A DNA stretch of 7,549 bases from Candidatus Kapaibacterium sp. (GCA_938038165.1 CALHRB010000166.1:1-7549); one strand, 5' to 3'; shown: positions 1-7,445, numbered from the stretch's first letter. Program-made: numbers and translations. The notes: generated from the sequence alone by a model not told the origin.

Positions 1-58
1 TTTAATAATAAAAATATATATTTTTTTAATTTAGTTTCCGTTTTTTAACCTAATTATA

Positions 59-1768
59 ATGAAGTCAATCTGGGAAATACCTTTTGTTGTTGTTGATGTT
101 GAAACCACTGGCGGGAATCCAATAAATGAAAGGATAATAGATATTGGTTGCGTAACAACTGTTGGAGGAGAAATTGTCTCAAGTTATAACTCCTTAGTGA
201 ACCCACATCAATTCATCCCCCCTTTTATAAGCAAAATGACAGGTATATCCAACGAAATGGTTTTCAATGCTTCCGAAGCAGAAGAAGTATTCAATGAACT
301 TAGAACATATTTTCAGCAGAATGATGCTGTTTTTGTGGCTCATAATGCACAATTTGATTGGGCTTTCGTTCTTAATACATTTTTAAGATGCAATATAGAC
401 CCACCGGAATTGAAGAGGCTTTGCACTCTCAAACTTTCAAGAAGACTCTTAAAGAAAAATTTGAAGAAAAATGTAGGCTCTCTGGCTAATTACTTCAATA
501 TCACTGTTAATGGCAGACACCGGGCTTTAGGAGATGCTCTTGCTACCGCCCAAATACTCATTGAGCTTCTTGATATCGCCGAAAAGGAGCATAATATTTC
601 AACAGTTGATGAACTGCTAAAATTCCAAAACAAAAAAATTACAAACTTTAAAACCCCCCTTAATGTTTTTAAGCGATTGGAAAGTCAACTTCAAAATTTA
701 CCAAGTTCACCCGGTGTTTATTATTTTCTTGATAAATTTAAAAACATTCTTTATATAGGAAAAGCCAAATCGTTAAAAGATAGGGTCAATTCATACTTTA
801 ATAAAGAACCATACACTTCGAGAAAAATCTCGGAGATGCTTAAACTTTCTCATTTCATTCTCTGGGAAGAAACGGGCACAGAATTGATGGCTTTGATTAA
901 AGAATCTGCAAAAATCAAGGAAATTAAACCTCCATATAATACTTTAGATAAAAGGGAAAGGTCATTTCCTTTTATTAAACTGACAATGGCTGATAAATTC
1001 CCTCGAATAGAACTGACTTTCGAGATCAAGGATGACTCTGCAGAGTATTTTGGTCCGTTCAGCAGTTCAGAATTTGTCAAACAGATTGTAGAATCAATCA
1101 ATAAGCGTTATAAATTAATCAAATGTGATAATCCTGCATCCCCTGAAATTGATTATAGAACCTGCTTTTATTTCCAGATCCAGAGGTGTTATGCTCCCTG
1201 TTCGTCAATCATTACAAGAGAAGAATACCTTGAGGAAGTAAACAAAGTCAAATATTTTCTTGGGGGCTTCTCCGATGGAATTGTTAAACAATTAGAAAAC
1301 AAAATGCTTGACTATTCTGAAAATCTTGACTTTGAAAAGGCAACTATTGTTAAAAATCAAATAACAGAATTAAAAAAACTATTTTTGAAAAAAAATCTAT
1401 TCCCTGTCTCTGTTAATAATAGCAATATTATTATTATTCATAAATCAGATCATTTGCAGAAATTTGATTGTCTTTTTATTAAACACGGAAAGCTTGTTGA
1501 ACAAATTAACTTCAACAATTCATACCAACAAAATGATACCATTCATAGTTTGATAAATCGGATTTATTTCAACGGACAGAACAATAAATTTAAACTGAAC
1601 AGACAGGAATCCAACGAACTTAGAATAATTAACTCTTGGGTTTATCGCAATCAGTCAGATTGTGAGTTCATCTATATAGATGAGAATTCATCTGAATTTA
1701 CTTTCAATCAATTCAAGGAAAAAGTTAGCCTCTTGTTAAAAACTACCGAGGAAAATACAGAACATTAA
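59..1768 (+). CDS. DEDDh exonuclease fused to UvrC-like GIY-YIG endonuclease
   Basis: Two-nuclease protein of 569 aa, probably a cytoplasmic DNA-repair enzyme. Residues 8-175 form a DnaQ-type 3'-5' exonuclease with all five DEDDh residues: D13 and E15 (DVETTG), D100 (HNAQFD), H154 and D159 (HRALGD). Residues 215-300 form a UvrC/Cho GIY-YIG domain: GVY 219-221, YIG 232-234, R242, E282 and N294 (PPYN). The UvrC-type YFGPF follows at 330-334, then cysteines C356, C369, C377 and C381 spaced like the iron-sulfur cysteines of UvrC. A UVR-type UvrB-binding helix pair lies at about 409-441. Residues 450-490 resemble the linker after UVR in UvrC, but the RNase H-like second nuclease and the HhH domain are absent. 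By analogy with Cho/UvrC it would cut 3' of a lesion; the exonuclease might then trim. Similar exonuclease-UvrC fusions are known, for example mycobacterial Rv2191. The ATG at 59 places the exonuclease motif at the usual distance; no Shine-Dalgarno is seen in the AT-rich 58-bp leader. Confidence 0.9.
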   Translation: MKSIWEIPFVVVDVETTGGNPINERIIDIGCVTTVGGEIVSSYNSLVNPHQFIPPFISKMTGISNEMVFNASEAEEVFNELRTYFQQNDAVFVAHNAQFDWAFVLNTFLRCNIDPPELKRLCTLKLSRRLLKKNLKKNVGSLANYFNITVNGRHRALGDALATAQILIELLDIAEKEHNISTVDELLKFQNKKITNFKTPLNVFKRLESQLQNLPSSPGVYYFLDKFKNILYIGKAKSLKDRVNSYFNKEPYTSRKISEMLKLSHFILWEETGTELMALIKESAKIKEIKPPYNTLDKRERSFPFIKLTMADKFPRIELTFEIKDDSAEYFGPFSSSEFVKQIVESINKRYKLIKCDNPASPEIDYRTCFYFQIQRCYAPCSSIITREEYLEEVNKVKYFLGGFSDGIVKQLENKMLDYSENLDFEKATIVKNQITELKKLFLKKNLFPVSVNNSNIIIIHKSDHLQKFDCLFIKHGKLVEQINFNNSYQQNDTIHSLINRIYFNGQNNKFKLNRQESNELRIINSWVYRNQSDCEFIYIDENSSEFTFNQFKEKVSLLLKTTEENTEH

Positions 1769-1772
1769 AAAT

Positions 1773-3626
1773 TTATTCGTTAGATTTTGTAATTTGAATA
1801 ATTGAAATTTTAACTGAATCTTGAACTTGTTCTATATTCTTGTCTTTAATTTGTTTTTGTGGTTTATTCAGATAAGAATTAACCAATTCCCTGGCAATAG
1901 GAGCGGCAATGGTTGCACCAAAACCGGCATTTTCGACCAAAACACACATTGCAATTTTAGGATTGTCCATGGGGGCAAAGCAAACAAACCAAGAGTGGTC
2001 ATTGCCGTGAGGGTTTTGTGCTGTTCCTGTCTTGCCGCATATAGAAATATTTGGTAACATTGCATTTGTTGCAGTTCCTCCGGGGGTATTAACAACATCA
2101 TACATTCCTTTGATTACAATTTCAAAAACTTTTGAATTGATGTTTAGTCTTTTAACATCATAATCAATGTTTTTCCAATTTTCAGTCAAATCTCGTCTTA
2201 CAGCACGAACAATATGTGGCTGATATATGACTCCCCTGTTAGCAATAGCAGCGGTATAAATTGCCATTTGCAGGGGTGTTACCGAGATTTCACCTTGTCC
2301 AATGCCATAATTGACAATGCTGCCCTTTGGGTATTTACCTTTGCCGAACCTTCTGTCAAGCCATTCGATTGTTGGCATTATTCCTTTGCCTTCGGCGGGC
2401 AAATCAATTTTTGAAAGCTCCCCGAAGCCAAACATCTTACCATATTTACCGAGTTTTTCCAACCCGATTTTTAGGGCTAAATTATAAAAAAACACATTAC
2501 AGGAAACCTGTATGGCTTTTGTTACATTAACTGAACCATGTGCTCCATGGCAGCCATAGGATCTGTTCCCATAAGTAAAAGAACCAGGACAATGTATTGT
2601 TGAATTTTCATTAATCAGACCCTCATTCAAACCTGCTATGGCAACAAGCATTTTCCAAGTCGAACCGGGCGGGTAAGCAGCTTGAAGTGCACGATTGAAA
2701 AGTGGTTTATCTTTATCAGATTCTAATTCACCATAGAAATTGCTTTTGGTATTTCCCGCAAATACCCTTAGATCATAATCAGGCTTACTAACAAGACATA
2801 AAACCTCACCATTTGAAGGATCTAATGCAACTATGGCTCCACGTTTGCCAATCATAATTTCTTCAGCTTTTTCTTGCAGATCCTTATCAATTGATAACCT
2901 GAGATCAAAACCATTATTAACGGGAATATCGCTTTTTCCTGAATTAAAATCAGATTTTCTTCCTAATCTATCCACAGCTACCCAGCGAACACCTTTTGTG
3001 CCTTTCAGGAAATTCTCATAAGTATATTCAATACCAGTTTGTCCTATAACATCACCCATTTTATAATAACTGTATCTTTCAAGCTGAGGAATACTTATTT
3101 CACGGGTGTAACCGAGGATATGGGACATATTACCATTAAATTCGTATAGTCTTTTGGTTTCTATTGATATGTCAACTCCCTGAAGAATATCGCTTAGTTC
3201 TTCAATCAAAGCAATTTTGTTGGATTCGACATCCCTTGCAATTTTAATCTGGTCAAATTGGGAATATCGTTTATTTTTTTGGAGTATTTTGATAAGTGTA
3301 GTTGTATCCATATCCAAGCAATATGCGAGCAATGGTAAATTTGCTTCTTTAAATTCATTTGGAGTGATTCTGACAGTGTAGGATGGTTCCCCATGAACTA
3401 ATAAGTTGTTGTCCCTATCGTAAATATTACCTCTGAATGGTTCAACAACTTCCTGCTTTAAACTTTGTGTTTCTGTAACAGATCTATATTTTCCACCCTT
3501 GATCAGTTGCAAATAACCAAGTCTGACTATGAAAATTGAAAAAATCAATAATGTCAGACTAAAAAAAATATTTTGCCTTATTTTGGAGGCATAATCACCC
3601 TTTGTTTTATCCAGGTTATTTATCAT
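1773..3626 (-). CDS. mrdA: Penicillin-binding protein 2, peptidoglycan D,D-transpeptidase
   Basis: Class B PBP of 617 aa that crosslinks peptidoglycan in the periplasm, normally with RodA in the elongation complex. A short cytoplasmic tail and one membrane anchor (about 20-38) come first. The pedestal domain follows, with RGNIYDRDNNLL at 65-76. The transpeptidase domain (about 255-585) has all three active-site motifs: STWK 322-325 (nucleophile S322), SCN 375-377 and KTG 532-534. C346, C359, H363 and C376 lie between the first two motifs and could bind zinc, as described for other PBP2 proteins. Length and domain order fit PBP2/MrdA better than FtsI; a paralogue cannot be excluded. It is the last gene of a minus-strand operon: its ATG lies inside the upstream ligase gene (11-bp overlap), with no Shine-Dalgarno, suggesting translational coupling. 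No mreB, mreC, mreD or rodA is next to it in the window. It ends in TAA, 4 bp from the convergent gene's stop. Confidence 0.93.
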   Translation of the reverse strand: MINNLDKTKGDYASKIRQNIFFSLTLLIFSIFIVRLGYLQLIKGGKYRSVTETQSLKQEVVEPFRGNIYDRDNNLLVHGEPSYTVRITPNEFKEANLPLLAYCLDMDTTTLIKILQKNKRYSQFDQIKIARDVESNKIALIEELSDILQGVDISIETKRLYEFNGNMSHILGYTREISIPQLERYSYYKMGDVIGQTGIEYTYENFLKGTKGVRWVAVDRLGRKSDFNSGKSDIPVNNGFDLRLSIDKDLQEKAEEIMIGKRGAIVALDPSNGEVLCLVSKPDYDLRVFAGNTKSNFYGELESDKDKPLFNRALQAAYPPGSTWKMLVAIAGLNEGLINENSTIHCPGSFTYGNRSYGCHGAHGSVNVTKAIQVSCNVFFYNLALKIGLEKLGKYGKMFGFGELSKIDLPAEGKGIMPTIEWLDRRFGKGKYPKGSIVNYGIGQGEISVTPLQMAIYTAAIANRGVIYQPHIVRAVRRDLTENWKNIDYDVKRLNINSKVFEIVIKGMYDVVNTPGGTATNAMLPNISICGKTGTAQNPHGNDHSWFVCFAPMDNPKIAMCVLVENAGFGATIAAPIARELVNSYLNKPQKQIKDKNIEQVQDSVKISIIQITKSNE

Positions 3627-5043
3627 TTGTCAGTTTAATTTGCTTATCTTTTCGATAATAATTTACAAAATTTTCAGCAAATGCAATTGCAATTACAGAA
3701 GTAAAGATACCATCTCTATACATGAATTGAGCACTTGTAAAATTGGATATAATCATTAAAACCATGAGCAAAAAACAACTTATGTAAAGCGTTTTTGTAA
3801 ATTTATCTTTGGTTTTCCGGGCTAATTTCTCTAATCTGAACAAATAATATAAATAAAAATAGAAAATTAGTATAGATGCAGGAATCCCAAATCTGAACAA
3901 AAACCATAAATACCCGTTGTGTATGATATTAGTTTTTACTGTAGAAAGTCCAAAAGGATCAAAAAAACTGATTTTCTTGCCCAATCCGTTCCCTGACAAA
4001 GGATAGTTACTAATTCCATCAAATACTTTTTCATATTCACTGAATCTTATCTGGACTGATTCATCTTTCTGACCTTTTGTGGTTGATGATAATCGCTTCT
4101 CGGCAACTTTTAACAGAACAAAAGTGTTGTCTTTGAAAACTGAATAAACTATTCCAAATATTACTGTTAAAATTATTAATGTTGCAGTAATTACTTGTAT
4201 TCTGGATCTCTTATCTATATAAAACATCATAATTAAAACAACTGCCATCAATATTACCCAGAATGTCCTTGAAAATGAAACCAACAAGGCACCAAATGAT
4301 AAAACCGTAAAAAATAGTAGCAGAGCTTTAAGAAACGGTTTTTTGGTGAATAATGTAAATATAATACCGAAAATTGTCGCAGCCGTAAATAATGTCTGGT
4401 TAATTCTCAAAGAACGCTCAAGTTCGAATGCATAGACTGCCATGCTTATTGCTCTTTGGTTATATGCATAAAATTGATTGAATACGCAAAAGAGAACAGA
4501 AATTGAAAAGCAACTCAAAAAAATTATGATATTCTTTTTTTCTCTGATATGATATCTTATTGGAAAAATATAAAGTATCATAGCATAAGAGCCAAACTCC
4601 CGGAACCAGTCAAGGAAAGGGACTTCGTTTATTACAGCAATTAAAGCATTTAAAGGAGCAAATAAAAAAAATATTAACAAGGCTTTGTCTGCCGAATTTC
4701 TGAATAGTCGCTCTTTCTTAAATCCAATTGTCCAGATTAACCAGAAAAAAAGACCACCAAGAAGAAAAATTCCTGCAATCACATCAAAGGCTGAAACGCC
4801 AGGTTTAGTTTCAACGAAGTATGTTCCTGTGAAAACTGCCACAAAGTACAACCAAAACTTTGGATATTTTATGAAAGCATAAATTAATCCCGTTCCAAAT
4901 ATGGCTGATAAAACATATAGTCCATAATCCTGATCAATACCTAACCAAATTGAAACTGAAGCGATTATTAGAAAAATAAAAACTGATGAGATAGTAAATT
5001 TACCTAGAAAATGTTTGAGCTCTATTTTCAAAATACCGTTCAA
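3616..5043 (-). CDS. O-antigen ligase / Wzy-type polysaccharide polymerase family membrane protein
   Basis: Polytopic inner-membrane protein of 475 aa with about 12-14 predicted hydrophobic segments by eye. Features of the Wzy_C/WaaL family are present: SFSRTFW at 256-262 at a membrane edge, then a large soluble loop (about 303-376) holding R333, the NYPLSGNGLGK stretch (346-356) and the HN pair at 375-376 before the next membrane span. Such enzymes polymerise undecaprenyl-linked repeat units or transfer a polysaccharide to lipid A or protein. Its Wzz-like neighbour favours a polymerase role, but sequence alone does not separate polymerase from ligase. The proposed start is TTG (5043-5041): the only sense codons between it and the upstream in-frame TAG are AAA, TTC and GAT, and the first ATG in frame is codon 155, already deep in the membrane region. 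No Shine-Dalgarno is visible. The 3' end overlaps the PBP2 start by 11 bp. The family call is firm; the exact start and substrate are not. Confidence 0.85.
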   Translation of the reverse strand: MNGILKIELKHFLGKFTISSVFIFLIIASVSIWLGIDQDYGLYVLSAIFGTGLIYAFIKYPKFWLYFVAVFTGTYFVETKPGVSAFDVIAGIFLLGGLFFWLIWTIGFKKERLFRNSADKALLIFFLFAPLNALIAVINEVPFLDWFREFGSYAMILYIFPIRYHIREKKNIIIFLSCFSISVLFCVFNQFYAYNQRAISMAVYAFELERSLRINQTLFTAATIFGIIFTLFTKKPFLKALLLFFTVLSFGALLVSFSRTFWVILMAVVLIMMFYIDKRSRIQVITATLIILTVIFGIVYSVFKDNTFVLLKVAEKRLSSTTKGQKDESVQIRFSEYEKVFDGISNYPLSGNGLGKKISFFDPFGLSTVKTNIIHNGYLWFLFRFGIPASILIFYFYLYYLFRLEKLARKTKDKFTKTLYISCFLLMVLMIISNFTSAQFMYRDGIFTSVIAIAFAENFVNYYRKDKQIKLTNDK

Positions 5044-5055
5044 ATCGAATTTCTA
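5041..5055 (-). other. In-frame amber codon joining the Wzz-like and ligase frames
   Basis: On the minus strand the co-polymerase ends with TAG (5055-5053), followed by AAA, TTC and GAT, then the TTG taken as the ligase start (5043-5041). The gap is exactly 9 bp, so both genes share one phase, and the frame stays open to the TAA at 3618-3616. If TAG were read as sense the product would be about 873 aa. Its topology would be feasible, since the Wzz C-terminus and the ligase N-terminus are both expected in the cytoplasm. The arrangement is seen directly; read-through is only a possibility. Confidence 0.8.
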
Positions 5056-6237
5056 ATTATTGGAATTAATATCCCTTACTTGCTTACTAAAACTTTTGTA
5101 TGAATTGAAAACCAAAGTGAAAATAATTGATAATAATAATAAACCAACCGCCGCACCCAGGATTATCAGAGATCTTTTTGGTTTTATTTTTTTATCAGGT
5201 GGGATTGCTTTATCTACAATAAAAAGCGATTGAGTCTGGCGAATCTCATTTAATCTTGCTTCTTCGAGCATTGGAATCAGAAATGCCTTAACTTTGTTCA
5301 ATGTTTCAAATTCTGAATAAAGCCTCATAAATTCAATTCCAACTTCTGCCGCTTTATTCAGAGCAAAATTTCCACCAAAACCCGGTTCGTTTTGTGCATT
5401 TGATAGTTGTGTTTTAAGCTGGTTTATTACTCCTGATTGCATTACTGTGTAAGGATCATTTTTGCCATATTTATTTGTCAATAAGTCCAGAATTATTTCT
5501 TGTTTCATCAATTCTGCCTTAAGATCAATCAAAGCAGTGGATAGAGCTTTTGCCTGATCCTGAGGAGAGAAAATCAGCTTTGATTGGGAATATATTCTGA
5601 TTGAATCAGAAACTCTCGAAATGTTGTCCTCGGTTGCTTTAATTCTTTTCTCAAGATATTCTTTATTTATTTTGGATTCCAAATTGAAAATATTCTGAGC
5701 TAATTCATTGGCAATCTGAACATAGTCGTTAGCCATCATAGCAGCAACATTTGGGTCTTTGTCGGTTATAGTTATTGTGTAATTACCTTCTTTTTCAGCT
5801 TCAATTTCGAGATTCTCTTCGAAAGCCTTCCTTACATCAACCATTCGACCTGACTCAATTTCATATCTCTCCATTAATTTGTATTTTTTTATTATACTAT
5901 CTTTAACAGTTCTTGAATCAAGTATTACTAGCAAACTATAAGCTCCTTCACCTTTGCCACCTAATTTTGTTAATCCAATATCTTTAAGGGTTGAGGATAA
6001 ATTATTCATCATACCTTCAAAACCGAGACTTGTGCTTTTTGGAGGAACAACATTTGCTGTTGCACTATACCAGTTTGGCATTAAAAATGCAATTATTGTT
6101 GCTGCTATTGTACCTATCAAAGTAAAAATTAGTATGAACCATTTATATCTGACGATGATTGCAGCAAGGAAGACTCCATCAGAAGTTTTCTCTATGCTTT
6201 CTTTTTCGTTATTTTTTGGAATAATTTGTTCGCTCAT
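5053..6237 (-). CDS. Wzz-type polysaccharide chain-length determinant (co-polymerase)
   Basis: Inner-membrane protein of 394 aa with classic Wzz topology. A cytoplasmic tail of about 30 aa precedes TM1 (about 32-53). A large periplasmic region follows, with a DPNVAAMMANDYV stretch at 161-173 and long coiled-coil-prone helices (about 183-255 and 300-340). A proline-rich element (VDKAIPPDKKIKPKR, 341-355) leads into TM2 (about 357-380), with a 14-aa cytoplasmic end. No Walker motifs or tyrosine-rich tail follow, so it is not a Wzc-type kinase. Such proteins set the chain length of polysaccharides made by a Wzy polymerase, and the next gene is a Wzy/WaaL-family protein. The length is greater than that of enterobacterial WzzB (about 325 aa). 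It is the first gene of the minus-strand operon; a candidate promoter lies about 46 bp upstream of its ATG. It is the only gene here ending in TAG, and the next gene continues in the same phase. Confidence 0.88.
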   Translation of the reverse strand: MSEQIIPKNNEKESIEKTSDGVFLAAIIVRYKWFILIFTLIGTIAATIIAFLMPNWYSATANVVPPKSTSLGFEGMMNNLSSTLKDIGLTKLGGKGEGAYSLLVILDSRTVKDSIIKKYKLMERYEIESGRMVDVRKAFEENLEIEAEKEGNYTITITDKDPNVAAMMANDYVQIANELAQNIFNLESKINKEYLEKRIKATEDNISRVSDSIRIYSQSKLIFSPQDQAKALSTALIDLKAELMKQEIILDLLTNKYGKNDPYTVMQSGVINQLKTQLSNAQNEPGFGGNFALNKAAEVGIEFMRLYSEFETLNKVKAFLIPMLEEARLNEIRQTQSLFIVDKAIPPDKKIKPKRSLIILGAAVGLLLLSIIFTLVFNSYKSFSKQVRDINSNN

Positions 6238-6282
6238 ATTTCAATCCAGATATATTTTTATCTTTTAAATAATTAAGAATTA

Positions 6283-6317
6283 CAAATTTAATACTTTTTA
6301 AATAGCACTTAACCAAT
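6283..6317 (-). promoter_or_regulatory. Candidate Bacteroidota-type promoter for the envelope operon
   Basis: Read on the minus strand, TAAATTTG (6290-6283) matches the TAnnTTTG -7 element of Bacteroidota sigma factors. An ATTGG (6317-6313) lies about 22 bp upstream and could serve as the -33 TTG element. Transcription would begin near 6277, leaving a leader of about 40 nt before the Wzz-like ATG at 6237. Location and orientation are right, but the surrounding DNA is very AT-rich, so chance matches are likely. The 171-bp gap 6238-6408 holds no gene and no convincing hairpin terminator for pheS. Confidence 0.35.
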
Positions 6318-6334
6318 ATAAAATAAAAGTATTA
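6289..6334. repeat. 10-bp perfect inverted repeat in the promoter gap
   Basis: TAATACTTTT at 6289-6298 and its exact complement AAAAGTATTA at 6325-6334 flank a 26-bp spacer. The arms bracket the region between the candidate -7 and -33 elements. This could be an operator for a dimeric regulator or a weak hairpin, but in DNA this AT-rich it may be chance. Confidence 0.3.
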
Positions 6335-6408
6335 CTTTCAATCATTTATTAGATCTAAAGAATATAAATATCAAAAAAAAATAAGATTAAATTGAAATGT
6401 AAATAATT

Positions 6409-7422
6409 TTAGAATTGACTTAAAACTCTGATGTCATTTTCATAAAGCAAACGAATGTCGTCAATACCAGTTTTCAGCATAGTAACACGTTCAATTCCGA
6501 AACCGAAGGCATAACCAGTATATTCTTCGGGATCTATTCCGCCAGCCAAAAGAACATTTGGATGAACCATTCCACATCCTGCTATTTCGAGCCAGCCAGA
6601 ATATTTACAAACGCGGCAACCTCTACCCTTGCAAAGGAAACAGCTGATATCAAGTTCAGCGCTTGGCTCGGTGAAGGGAAAAAAGGAAGGTCTGTATCTG
6701 AATTTTGAATCGTTCCCATACATTTTTTTTGCAAATGCGATTAATGTGCCTTTTAGTTCAGCAAAAGTTACTTTTTTATTGATATATAATCCTTCGATTT
6801 GATGGAATTCTGCAAGCGAGCGGGCGCTTATAGCCTCGTTTCTATAAACTCTGCCAGGCATAATGCACCTGATTGGTGGCTTTTGACTTTGCATAACTCT
6901 TATCTGAACAGGCGATGTATGAGTTCTTAGTAATAAATTCCCCTCTCCTTCAATAAAAAAAGTATCTTGCATATCTCTGGCTGGGTGATCGGGAGGAAAA
7001 TTCAGAGCATCGAAATTATGATATGTATCCTCAATGTCCGGACCTTCTGCAATTTCAAAACCCATTGAAACAAAGATTTCTACCATTTTCGTCAAAGTCT
7101 GATTGATCGGGTGGAATGTCCCTTTAAAGTTTCTCCTGCCGGGCAAAGTAAGGTCTATATTGACTATGGTTTCTTGTGTTTTATCAAGCTTGGTTTTTAG
7201 ATTTTGATACTCTGATTCAGCAAATTGTTTTAACTGATTTAACAATTTACCTGTTTCGGGTTTCAGTTCTTTCGGAACATCTTTTAATCTTTCGAACAAG
7301 GACTGGATTGTTCCTTTTTTTACTAAATGGGTTAATTTGAAAGTTTCAAGCTTATCGAGGCTGTCAACAAAGGATAATTCCCCTTTTATTGAAGCCTCAA
7401 GTTTTTTGATTTCTTCTTGCAT
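6409..7422 (-). CDS. pheS: Phenylalanyl-tRNA synthetase alpha subunit
   Basis: Catalytic alpha subunit of 337 aa, the usual bacterial length, charging tRNA-Phe as an alpha2-beta2 enzyme with PheT in the cytoplasm. The N-terminal ~85 residues are a charged helical hairpin that contacts tRNA. The class II catalytic core follows: GFEIAEGPDIE at 121-131, HPARDMQDTF at 146-155, RTHTSPVQ at 166-173, GRVYRNE at 190-196, EFHQIEG at 205-211, PSFFPFTEPSAELD at 245-258 and motif 3 GFGIER at 307-312. The C-terminal IRVLSQF is typical. A CxxC-x4-CxxC cluster (C261, C264, C269, C272) sits just before GWLEI, as in many but not all bacterial PheS, and may bind a metal. The ATG at 7422 lies 23 bp after the rplT stop, so it is probably co-transcribed with rplT; no Shine-Dalgarno is seen. 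pheT is not next in line; a Wzz-like gene follows after 171 bp. Confidence 0.97.
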   Translation of the reverse strand: MQEEIKKLEASIKGELSFVDSLDKLETFKLTHLVKKGTIQSLFERLKDVPKELKPETGKLLNQLKQFAESEYQNLKTKLDKTQETIVNIDLTLPGRRNFKGTFHPINQTLTKMVEIFVSMGFEIAEGPDIEDTYHNFDALNFPPDHPARDMQDTFFIEGEGNLLLRTHTSPVQIRVMQSQKPPIRCIMPGRVYRNEAISARSLAEFHQIEGLYINKKVTFAELKGTLIAFAKKMYGNDSKFRYRPSFFPFTEPSAELDISCFLCKGRGCRVCKYSGWLEIAGCGMVHPNVLLAGGIDPEEYTGYAFGFGIERVTMLKTGIDDIRLLYENDIRVLSQF

Positions 7423-7445
7423 CTTTGATTAAAAATGGAATGGAA

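Noticed and set aside
1..58. Poly-T and A/T-rich leader upstream of the nuclease gene as a promoter.
   Set aside because: No recognisable -7/-33 or -35/-10 pair could be placed with sensible spacing in the 58 bp available; the promoter may lie outside the window.
1388..1395. Run of eight A inside the nuclease gene as a programmed slippage site.
   Set aside because: The zero frame stays open through it, it encodes ordinary Lys-Lys-Asn, and such runs are expected in AT-rich genes.
1766..1812. Imperfect inverted repeat around the convergent stops (TTATTC at 1773-1778 with GAATAA at 1796-1801, plus partial outer pairing) as a terminator.
   Set aside because: It is bulged and AT-only with a 17-nt loop and no following T-run in either direction; it is weak enough to be chance.
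1821..3394. Several 60-80 codon open frames on both strands inside mrdA.
   Set aside because: All overlap a complete PBP2 reading frame with intact catalytic motifs and show no domain of their own.
5053..6237. Possibility that the Wzz-like gene encodes a Wzc/BY-kinase truncated by the TAG.
   Set aside because: The sequence after the TAG encodes a hydrophobic O-antigen ligase-type protein without Walker motifs, and the Wzz domain already has its normal second membrane span and short tail.
5954..6268. A 104-codon plus-strand open frame opposite the start of the Wzz-like gene.
   Set aside because: It lies almost wholly antisense to a gene with clear family features and its translation resembles no family I know; it is best explained as a shadow of that gene.
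6373..6408. A run of nine T on the minus strand (6381-6373) after the pheS stop, as a possible intrinsic terminator.
   Set aside because: The preceding bases give only a weak AT-only stem of about 5 bp with a long loop and no GC-rich hairpin.
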